Below, one piece after another: positions 57,148 through 64,000 of a DNA stretch of 64,000 bases. The notes beneath the pieces were generated by a model. It made no database searches. It was not told the origin of the DNA and saw only the letters and a program-made list of their open reading frames with translations. The stretch is from Methylomonas koyamae. GTDB taxonomy: Bacteria > Pseudomonadota > Gammaproteobacteria > Methylococcales > Methylomonadaceae. The first letter of the stretch is position 1. Every line of letters starts with the position of its first letter. Location of the stretch: assembly GCF_019669905.1 (NCBI RefSeq), contig NZ_AP019777.1, forward strand, positions 124,001-188,000. Reading direction: 5' to 3'. A program made the translations under genes and the position numbers.

Positions 57148-57627
57148 ATGAAGTCTATGAAACAACGAGTTATCGCCACATTAATCGCATTTATCACAGG
57201 ATTCGTTATGTTCTCACTGGCCAACGCCAACACCCCCGCCGAAAACAAAGCCGCCGGCGAAAAATACCTGGCCGACAACGCCAAAAACGCCGGCGTAACC
57301 ACCACCGCCAGCGGCCTGCAATACCAAGTATTCACCGAAGGCACCGGCGCATCGCCCAAAGCCAGCGACAACGTCACCGTCCATTACAAAGGCACTACCA
57401 TCGACGGCAAAGAATTCGACAGCTCCTACAGCCGCGGCGCACCGGCCACCTTCCCGCTGAACAGAGTCATCCCCGGCTGGACCGAAGGTGTCCAGTTAAT
57501 GAAAGAAGGCGCCAAATACCGCTTCTTCATTCCTTCCAACCTGGCCTACGGCGAACGCGGCGCCGGCCGCGACATCGGTCCCAACGCGGCGCTGATTTTT
57601 GATGTGGAACTGATTAAAGTTAACTAA
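57148..57627 (+). CDS. FKBP-type peptidyl-prolyl isomerase, exported
   Basis: 159 residues; GGAG before the ATG. Signal peptide MKSMKQRVIATLIAFITGFV ending at ANA. FKBP core: GLQYQVFTEGTG, VTVHYKGTTIDGKEFDSSYS, VIPGWTEGVQLMKEG, LAYGERG and NAALIFDVELI. Helps proline isomerisation of periplasmic proteins. No dimerisation domain, so FklB/FkpA-short type. Confidence 0.93.
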   Translation: MKSMKQRVIATLIAFITGFVMFSLANANTPAENKAAGEKYLADNAKNAGVTTTASGLQYQVFTEGTGASPKASDNVTVHYKGTTIDGKEFDSSYSRGAPATFPLNRVIPGWTEGVQLMKEGAKYRFFIPSNLAYGERGAGRDIGPNAALIFDVELIKVN

Positions 57628-57650
57628 ACAGCATCCGTGTTGAAAGAGGC

Positions 57651-57688
57651 TGGGAGCCAATCGCTACAACAGTTGGCCTCCCGGCTAA
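57651..57688. terminator. Imperfect stem-loop between FKBP and WcaI-like genes
   Basis: GGCTGGGAG-CCAA and TTGG-CCTCCCGGCT pair with one bulge between two convergent genes; TCTTTC follows on the minus strand. Confidence 0.4.
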
Positions 57689-57706
57689 ACCGCAGCATTC
57701 CCAACC

Positions 57707-58936
57707 CTACGCCATTGACGTAGCCAACCGCTCGACTAGCCGACTAAGCACCGGTACTTTTTCCAGGTTATCCAAAGCAAATTGATGTGCGACCGGATTG
57801 TAGCGGTCCAACTTACTTTCTAGCATTTGCTTCAGCGCGTCAGCCAGCACATCGCTATCCTCCGGCTCGATGCAACGTGCAATACCCTGATATTTTTGAC
57901 ACAGCAAGCCTAATTCAGTCTCATCCTCGGCGGTAATGACCGCTTGGCCGCCGACCGCTAAAATCGTACTGAGTTTGGAAGGCAACACCGCGTCGGCCGC
58001 CCCCTTTTTTTGAATAACCAAATGAATATCCGCCAGCGCCATTAACGCCGGCAATTCCTCGTATTTTTGCAAGGGATAGAACCGTAAGTTGGCTAACTGC
58101 AATTGCTGAGCCTGTTGCTTTAAATCGGTTTCGGCCGCGCCGGCACCGACCATTAAGAACAACACATCCTCACGGCTTTCCAATGCTTTAGCGGCCTGCA
58201 ACACAATTTCCAATCCTTGTTTCTTACCCATATTCCCAGAATACAAAACAACGCGCGTCGTATCGGGAATGTCCCAGCGCTGCCTAAATAAATCGGCATC
58301 GACACCCGGTTTCAGAAAATGGGTATCCACCCAATTGGGAAAATAAAATAATTTCTCCGGCTGCGAGGTTTTTGACTCGGCATTGCGCAACATGCTGTAG
58401 GAAATACTGGAAACGATGTCAAACCCGCGCATAAACCAACGCTCCACCGCTTTGGCAAAACCGGCGATAACGCCCGCTTTCCCCATCCCTAATCCCAGCA
58501 TCGCATCCAGTTCATAATCCTGAATATGCAGCATCGATTTAGTGCCGCGCAATTTGCAAAATAACAATGCTGTCGGTACGCAAAAAAAGGTCGGCTCTAT
58601 ACAAATAACCACATCCGGCTTCCAGAACCATTGCCTGAATACGACCGGCAGACTGGTGGCGGCAAAACTCATCAAATGCAGCAACCGACTCAGAGTTGAC
58701 GGTTGCTTCGGAACGAAAAGAGGACAACGCCAGACATTAACGCCATTGCGATGTTCTGCCCGATATTGCCCACCGTTATAGCCGGCGCCAACCTGCCATT
58801 CGGGATAATAGGGCGGCGCACAAACAACTCGAACCTCGTGCCCATTTGCCGCCAACCATTCGCACATTTCGCCGGAATATTTACCGATGCCGGTTAACTC
58901 CGGTGCATAATTAATACCGTATAGGAGAATTTTCAT
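57707..58936 (-). CDS. WcaI/WbuB-like glycosyltransferase
   Basis: 409 residues, GT4-type. MKILLYGINYAPELTGIGKY is the WcaI/WbuB start; the GT-B C-terminal half includes VVLYSGNMGKKQGLEIVLQA and DVLPSKLSTILA-like PSKLS. Related enzymes add a sugar during colanic-acid-type or O-antigen synthesis at the inner membrane face. Last gene, in transcription order, of the leftward polysaccharide cluster, or its own unit: 290 bases separate it from the next gene. Confidence 0.88.
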   Translation of the reverse strand: MKILLYGINYAPELTGIGKYSGEMCEWLAANGHEVRVVCAPPYYPEWQVGAGYNGGQYRAEHRNGVNVWRCPLFVPKQPSTLSRLLHLMSFAATSLPVVFRQWFWKPDVVICIEPTFFCVPTALLFCKLRGTKSMLHIQDYELDAMLGLGMGKAGVIAGFAKAVERWFMRGFDIVSSISYSMLRNAESKTSQPEKLFYFPNWVDTHFLKPGVDADLFRQRWDIPDTTRVVLYSGNMGKKQGLEIVLQAAKALESREDVLFLMVGAGAAETDLKQQAQQLQLANLRFYPLQKYEELPALMALADIHLVIQKKGAADAVLPSKLSTILAVGGQAVITAEDETELGLLCQKYQGIARCIEPEDSDVLADALKQMLESKLDRYNPVAHQFALDNLEKVPVLSRLVERLATSMA

Positions 58937-59228
58937 TTCTTGACTCTAACGTAGATAATCCGGCGAGTTAACGGATCAATTAAGCTCTCGGCATTATTGA
59001 TCAGGTAATTAGATAAACTTTCTGGGGCAGCGCGTTCACGATATCGGTTCGCCCCTTGGTTGTTTCAACTATTCGCGATGAGCTTAATAGATGCACCTGA
59101 AGCCTTTTGACAGGCTCAATACGAAGCATAAAGGCGAACGGATCTTAAAACTTCGCCAGAAAAACAAATTAATGCCGGAATGACGCTTGAGAACAAAAAT
59201 CCAACAGCGAAGCGCTAAGCGAATAAAT

Positions 59229-60158
59229 TTAATTGCCGAGCTTCAATCCGGTCAATTTCTCAAGTCGGGCAATTTTCTCTTGCCTGGAATCGGCGTCTTT
59301 GATTAGCTGCTCCGCCTCTAGGCACTTTAAATCCACCAAACAGCGATACCACAAACCTTGCATAAAATGATAAGCAAAGCCCTCTTTTCCGTCTAAAAAT
59401 CCCAATCTTAAAAAGTATCTATATAAGAAATACAGCACCGGTCTAACAAATATCGGTAAACGGTTGTACAGCTTTTCCTTGATAATTCTTTTAACTTTAG
59501 CCTGACCGGTTTGAGACTCTTGAATAGAATCGTCGTGTCCAAATAATTGATATTTATTATTAAGAACTTCAATCATCTCGCGGCTAGCGTACCGGTTGTG
59601 CTTAGCTATAAACCATTCGACAGTATTGAGATTATCGTCAACGAAATCGTATTCGAATATAACCGACTTGCCGGAGTCCAGCACAATATGCTCGTCCATC
59701 CAGCGATTTTCAATATGCGCTTGTCCGGTTTTCCAGATGCGAAGTAATATCAACGGATACCGGTCGCCATGCCTTATCCATCGGCCTAAAAAATAATGCC
59801 GACGCTTTAAAAATATCCCATTTATACCTTCAGCAAGATTAGGTAGCCGCGTGCTAATTTCATCGGCCAAGTCAGGTAACAGATATTCATCGGCATCCAT
59901 GCGCATAATCCAATCTGTCTGAATTGGACAGTTATCCAAAGCCCACTGAAATTGAACAGACTGATTTACAAATGTATTCTGAAGTACTTTACAACCCAAA
60001 GACTCCGCGATTTCTATTGTTTTATCGGTAGAATAAGAATCCACCACAAAAATATCTCGGACAATTGGCGGCAAGCTTTTAATGCACCGCTCTATATGCA
60101 ATTGCTCGTTATAGGTAAGTATGATAACGGTTAAGCCATGCATGTTTACATTCACCAT
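59229..60158 (-). CDS. Family 2 glycosyltransferase
   Basis: 309 residues from the ATG at 60156-60158; an ATG five codons later and an upstream TTG are alternatives. GT-A fold: TVIILTYNEQLHIERCI, FVVDSYSTDKTIEIAE, DWIMRMDADEYLLPDLADE (DxD-like DAD). WaaE/KdtX-type family. Substrate unknown, polysaccharide synthesis by context. AT-richer than the left of the window. Confidence 0.88.
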   Translation of the reverse strand: MVNVNMHGLTVIILTYNEQLHIERCIKSLPPIVRDIFVVDSYSTDKTIEIAESLGCKVLQNTFVNQSVQFQWALDNCPIQTDWIMRMDADEYLLPDLADEISTRLPNLAEGINGIFLKRRHYFLGRWIRHGDRYPLILLRIWKTGQAHIENRWMDEHIVLDSGKSVIFEYDFVDDNLNTVEWFIAKHNRYASREMIEVLNNKYQLFGHDDSIQESQTGQAKVKRIIKEKLYNRLPIFVRPVLYFLYRYFLRLGFLDGKEGFAYHFMQGLWYRCLVDLKCLEAEQLIKDADSRQEKIARLEKLTGLKLGN

Positions 60159-60167
60159 CCGCAATGA

Positions 60168-61127
60168 CTAATGCTTAATCAGCAAATCGCTGACAGGCAT
60201 CCGCTCCGATCGAGCTACAACCAGATCGACCGGCTCAGGAAAACCAAAAGCAATCATGACTATCAATCGCTCCCCAGTGGATATATTGCCTGCTTTGCAA
60301 ATCGCGAGCTCCCTCTTATTCGATACCGCAAGATTTAAAGGACAAGCGCCGAGTCCCAGTGCCTGACAGGCGTTCAACACTTGCATGGCCAATAATGCAC
60401 CGTCAACATATGCCTGGCTCCTAGCTTTGAAACCGCTCCATGCGCTAATTTCCGAAGAAATGACGAATAAATTATGAACCGACTCCCTGAAGCCCTCCGC
60501 CCCTCCCTGTAAACGAAGTAACTTGGAAATATCCTCGGGATTCGAATAATAATGTATACGACCGGACTGCCTATTACATTGGGAAGGAGTTCTTTGTGCA
60601 ATTTCAATCACTCGGCTGAGAAGTCGGTCGTCCACCTTCAACGGCAGATATCTCCGACAACTAAACCTAGATTTCAAAAACATCTCGGCCTGAACGTTCT
60701 CGACTACGGACGAATTAGAAATACTTTTAGTACCGCCTTTTGGGGTAATATTTAAACCCTGACATCTAGCGATAAAATCCTTTATTCTGACGCCAAAATC
60801 TCCTAAGTCGACGTCTTTGCTTTCATGCCATTTGATATAAGCTTCCAAGCAACCGTAACTTTTTTCGAGCGGAAAAACACCCCAGTTATGATCATATTTA
60901 TCAAGGCAGTCCAATAACTTTGTTATCTTTTCTCTGCCGAACTTTATTCTGGGCTCAGATATACTCAAACCTTTTTCAACAGTATGAGCGAGTAACAAAA
61001 TGTCGTAGTGCAATTGTTTATTTCTAGGGCACGAAGGAGAAGATTTACTCCAGCGTAGTGCTCTTAAAAAATCAAACGAGTACTCTACAGGAATTAACAA
61101 TACGTTTAGCAGTTCCTTTATCGACAT
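60168..61127 (-). CDS. Nitroreductase-family protein in polysaccharide cluster
   Basis: 319 residues; AGGAGG before the ATG. The C-terminal 200 residues are the FMN-binding nitroreductase fold (SRFSCRRYLPLKVDDRLLSR, RTPSQCNRQSGRIHYY, ALGLGACPLNLA). The N-terminal 110 residues are an extension with HYDILLLAHTVEKGLSISEP, also found in similar exopolysaccharide-locus proteins. It overlaps the acetyltransferase by 10 bases. What it reduces in this pathway is unknown. Confidence 0.88.
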   Translation of the reverse strand: MSIKELLNVLLIPVEYSFDFLRALRWSKSSPSCPRNKQLHYDILLLAHTVEKGLSISEPRIKFGREKITKLLDCLDKYDHNWGVFPLEKSYGCLEAYIKWHESKDVDLGDFGVRIKDFIARCQGLNITPKGGTKSISNSSVVENVQAEMFLKSRFSCRRYLPLKVDDRLLSRVIEIAQRTPSQCNRQSGRIHYYSNPEDISKLLRLQGGAEGFRESVHNLFVISSEISAWSGFKARSQAYVDGALLAMQVLNACQALGLGACPLNLAVSNKRELAICKAGNISTGERLIVMIAFGFPEPVDLVVARSERMPVSDLLIKH

Positions 61128-61696
61128 TCTACCTCCTCATGCTCGGAAGTAATCTTCCGAGGCTTGATGAAAACCGCCGGATTTCCGGCTACCACACTCC
61201 ACTCAGCCACATCCTTGGTTACCACGCTGCGAGCAGCCACAACGGCACCGTTACCTATTTTCACACCGGGAGAAACAAAGGCTTCAGCGCAAACCCAAAC
61301 ATGGTCGCCGATTGAAATCGGTTTAGTAACCAGCGGCCGAGTCAGAGAAGAAATATCATGAGTTCCCGTGCATAAATAAGTACGTTGACTTATAGCCACT
61401 TTAGAGCCCAATTTGATTCGGGCCATATTATAACAATCGACATCATCCGCCAGCACTGAATAATCGCCCATCTCCAAATTCCAAGGCGCCCATACAAAAC
61501 AGGAAGGGGAAACCCTATTGCCCACACCGAGTTTTGCACCAAATAGCTTTAGTAAAAAAATTCGCCAAGAATTCAAACACCAACGTGGGGTCGTTCTAAA
61601 AAACAACCACCATATCGTATTCCAAATTAAGCGCAAAAATTTAATTTTGGCAGGTATAGTGTCGACATACTTATATTTTGAAAACTGACTAGCCAT
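61118..61696 (-). CDS. WcaF-like hexapeptide acetyltransferase
   Basis: 192 residues. Left-handed beta-helix repeats (VGNRVSPSCFVWAPWNLEMG, KVAISQRTYLCTGTHDIS, PISIGDHVWVCAEAFVSPGV, KIGNGAVVAARSVVT) with catalytic His in GTHD. Acetylates a sugar of the polysaccharide. Confidence 0.9.
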   Translation of the reverse strand: MASQFSKYKYVDTIPAKIKFLRLIWNTIWWLFFRTTPRWCLNSWRIFLLKLFGAKLGVGNRVSPSCFVWAPWNLEMGDYSVLADDVDCYNMARIKLGSKVAISQRTYLCTGTHDISSLTRPLVTKPISIGDHVWVCAEAFVSPGVKIGNGAVVAARSVVTKDVAEWSVVAGNPAVFIKPRKITSEHEEVECR

Positions 61697-61702
61697 GTAC
61701 TT

Positions 61703-62839
61703 TTAGTGCGCAAAAGACAATTCTGCCGATAAATAATTACTTCCTACAGCGCGGAGCTCTGCTACTCGAGCGTTTACTTCATCCCAATTTATCGGGTTCA
61801 GTAATAAACTATCCAATTTAGATGAGTCGTGCTTTTCCAAAAAGCGATCAGATAGGCCGACCAGGTTTAAAAGATTCAGCGCTCTAGCATTGAAACTAGC
61901 CTTGCCTTCTTGAAGCCCAACCACAACAAACGGCTTATTGAGTAAAATACTTAATGCGGTACCGTGAAACGAATTCGTGACAACAAACTCGGCATTGTGC
62001 ATAAGAAATAACCATTGCCGGGGACAAGGATAAACCGTTTCTCCGATTTCCTTCCAGCGGCGATGCGCGTTATAAGGAGAATAGAGTTTGGCGTCGAAAT
62101 GTCCCGCAACGGCTTCCGCAACATCGCCGATAACCGCGCGGGACCGTAAGCCGTAGCAGAAAACATATTTTCCGGGACTCAGAGGATATTCCGCCATAAC
62201 ATCGGAATAGTCCGATAGCAATATGGTCGGATCGGGAACACTAGGTACCTCCTTATTAATCAAATCCTTAATAATGGCAACCCCGGATTGCTCGCGCACC
62301 GAGACGCTATCTAATTTACCGATTAGCGCTGCCAATCCCTCTTTGTATTTAGGATCAATTTCGTTTCTGCCGAAACTAGGCGCATACGAAATGCGGCGCG
62401 TAGTTTTACTCGCTGTAGCGAAGTCCAAAAAATAAACCGGATCGATGCCAAAATGCTCAGAGGGATTCCATATTTGATCGCTACCGCAAACCAGTAAATC
62501 ATACCCAAGACCGGCATTTTCCAATTCCGTCAACGTTTTATATTCCGGGCCGGATATGCCCAAAAAGTCCCGTCGAAAATTGACAAAATTGTCTTGCATC
62601 TTCTTGTTTCCAAACCACTGGCTTTTAAGCTTTGTCAGTTTGAGATAAATGACTTTGATATTCTTCTTTGAAAAAAAATGATCAAACTGTATTGAGCCGC
62701 CCGCTTCAATATGATCAGGGTGGTAATTAATAAAATCCGCTTCGCATCCTTGATTCAAAAACCAACGACGAAGAGCATAAGCCTGAAACAATGCCCCATA
62801 ATTATCACTAAAATGATATGTCAAAATACCAACCTTCAT
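61703..62839 (-). CDS. Polysaccharide pyruvyl transferase family protein
   Basis: 378 residues from the ATG at 62837-62839, which has AAGGG six bases before it; an ATG two codons upstream is possible. MKVGILTYHFSDNYGALFQA starts the PS_pyruv_trans domain; CGSDQIWNP, PDPTILLSDY and VVTNSFHGTALSILL (SFHG motif) follow. Adds pyruvate ketals or, in relatives, acts as a GT-B enzyme. Six bases from the acetyltransferase. Confidence 0.88.
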   Translation of the reverse strand: MKVGILTYHFSDNYGALFQAYALRRWFLNQGCEADFINYHPDHIEAGGSIQFDHFFSKKNIKVIYLKLTKLKSQWFGNKKMQDNFVNFRRDFLGISGPEYKTLTELENAGLGYDLLVCGSDQIWNPSEHFGIDPVYFLDFATASKTTRRISYAPSFGRNEIDPKYKEGLAALIGKLDSVSVREQSGVAIIKDLINKEVPSVPDPTILLSDYSDVMAEYPLSPGKYVFCYGLRSRAVIGDVAEAVAGHFDAKLYSPYNAHRRWKEIGETVYPCPRQWLFLMHNAEFVVTNSFHGTALSILLNKPFVVVGLQEGKASFNARALNLLNLVGLSDRFLEKHDSSKLDSLLLNPINWDEVNARVAELRAVGSNYLSAELSFAH

Positions 62840-62904
62840 AATCATCCCTTACATGCAAAATAAATCTAAGAATCGCTTTATCGGCCTAAAAATCGAGAAT
62901 TGAT

Positions 62905-64000
62905 CTAGCCGGATAAAACATCCAATAAACTGTTGGCGGCTTTATTGATTTCAAAGCGTTCCATAAAGCAACGCCTAGCATTGGCTCGCAGCGCTGCTTT
63001 ATCGGATTCGGCCATTGACGACCAACCTGCCAGTAACTGATTGCAACCGGACAAAGTGTCGTCGGCAACAAGGCCGGCCCCATCTTGATCGATCTCGTAC
63101 CAAATATTGACTTTGTTACTAATTAAGACCGGCAGCCCGCAAGAGAGCGACTCGGCCACCACTATGCCGAAATTTTCCTGGTGCGAAGGCAATATAAATG
63201 CGTCAGCGGCCGCGTAAGCTCCCCATTTCAGATCGCCACTTAACATCCCGGTCCAAGTAATATTATCCGCAACTCCCAATTCTACCGCCTGCTGTTCCAG
63301 CGATTTCTGCCAACCGATTTGGTCCGGACCGGCGATGACCAACTCGAACGCGGGATTTTCTCGGTGACTCGATGCGTAAGATTCAATCAGCATATCCAAC
63401 CCTTTTTTGGGATGAATACGGCTCAGATACAACAAGAATTTTTTGTTTTCAAGCCGCGGAAATCGATTTAAAAACAATGCGCGCTGCTCGGCTAAATCCC
63501 CTGTATGACCCGCGGTACCAAAATTAACTACCTGCTCATTTGCCTTATAGGGCCGAAACGACTGTCTCGCTAAGACCTTTTCCTCTTCACAGGTAAACAA
63601 AACTTTTTTCGCATCGCGAATGACCGGATACTCGCCCCAGAGCCAATACAAATATTTTTTTAAATGCTTTAACGGATACTGGCGCTTAAACCAAGGGTCC
63701 AACATGCCGTGAGAAAATAGATAATAAGGCTTACGCAATTGGTTTAGAACGCTGTGTGCAGCAAAGCTATGGTATTGCCAGAGGCCGTGAATAATTACCG
63801 CGTCGTAATCCGAAACGTTGGCTTTCAACCAAGGCTTAAGATTTTTGCAGTAGCCATAAATCCCTAATTTTGGCCCCAGTGGGTAAACGGTAAAAGGAAA
63901 ATCAGCTAAATAGGAAGCAGACGGTAAATCCAAGCTTACAATTTCGACACCGTGCCCTTGTCTAACCATCGCATCCGAAAGCTGCCTTACGGCTTCTATA
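62905..64000 (-). CDS. Family 4 glycosyltransferase (5' end outside window)
   Basis: At least 364 residues; the frame stays open to the window end, so the start is missing (last codons read IEAVRQLSDAM). GT-B: YLFSHGMLDPWFKRQYPLKH, LLYLSRIHPKKGLDMLIESY, FILPSHQENFGIVVAESLSCG, with the E-x7-E retaining motif. Part of the polysaccharide cluster. Confidence 0.88.
   Translation of the reverse strand, partial: IEAVRQLSDAMVRQGHGVEIVSLDLPSASYLADFPFTVYPLGPKLGIYGYCKNLKPWLKANVSDYDAVIIHGLWQYHSFAAHSVLNQLRKPYYLFSHGMLDPWFKRQYPLKHLKKYLYWLWGEYPVIRDAKKVLFTCEEEKVLARQSFRPYKANEQVVNFGTAGHTGDLAEQRALFLNRFPRLENKKFLLYLSRIHPKKGLDMLIESYASSHRENPAFELVIAGPDQIGWQKSLEQQAVELGVADNITWTGMLSGDLKWGAYAAADAFILPSHQENFGIVVAESLSCGLPVLISNKVNIWYEIDQDGAGLVADDTLSGCNQLLAGWSSMAESDKAALRANARRCFMERFEINKAANSLLDVLSG

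Overview
The window is chromosomal DNA of a gammaproteobacterium, most likely a gamma-methanotroph of the Methylomonas type. This is an inference: no methane or methanol oxidation gene lies in the window. Support comes from a close HpnR-like hopanoid C-3 methylase, secreted proteins ending in a VPLP-type variant of the PEP-CTERM sorting signal, and the gammaproteobacterial gene orders pilB-pilC-pilD-coaE-zapD-yacG, rplU-rpmA-obgE-proB and petABC. Most of the DNA is GC-rich. Exceptions are an AT-rich island near 33.6-35.4 kb and the polysaccharide cluster at the right end.

Left part (1-19.3 kb): three secreted proteins with C-terminal sorting-like tails; yebC; a LOG-family gene; a CBS-domain protein; murI translationally coupled to a cupin; a zinc alcohol dehydrogenase; mutY overlapping yggX; a truncated haemoglobin; a possible toxin-like protein; lpdA; a secreted PI-PLC-like protein; a YkgJ-type cysteine-cluster protein; and a group of unknown genes that includes a caspase-like (clan CD) peptidase next to a Lys-rich unknown protein. 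hpnR closes this part.

Middle part (19.3-33.3 kb): hisC; the cytochrome bc1 operon petABC; ftsH, facing petC across a bidirectional terminator; lexA followed by an unlisted 49-residue single-membrane-span protein; a YqfO-like gene; pilU; a PAS-rich NarL-type sensor kinase with its response regulator; and a 2-thiouridylase-like ATPase coupled to a TusA-like sulfur carrier.

Island (33.3-35.6 kb): between tusA and argJ sits an AT-rich insert with a small acidic protein, a secreted NDI/YGS repeat protein and a HEPN-like protein carrying R-x4-H. It is bounded by two inverted copies of a roughly 260-bp repeat made of consecutive hairpins. Differences between the copies are partly compensatory, which points to selected secondary structure.

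Right part (35.6-64 kb): argJ; a Nudix/ThiE-like fusion; a methyltransferase; the type IV pilus assembly/coaE/zapD/yacG operon; thiC with a TPP riboswitch; recD with a coupled coiled-coil gene; ispB divergent from rplU-rpmA; obgE-proB; the Fe-S carrier mrp; an L,D-transpeptidase lipoprotein; a tandem PilZ-like protein; a lytic transglycosylase lipoprotein; an FKBP; and a leftward exopolysaccharide cluster (two glycosyltransferases, an unusual nitroreductase, an acetyltransferase, a pyruvyltransferase-like protein and a glycosyltransferase cut by the window end).

Four small genes (46-51 residues) at 1577-1729, 4293-4433, 6182-6337 and 26777-26926 were found by reading the sequence directly. 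No tRNA, rRNA, insertion sequence transposase or CRISPR array was seen.
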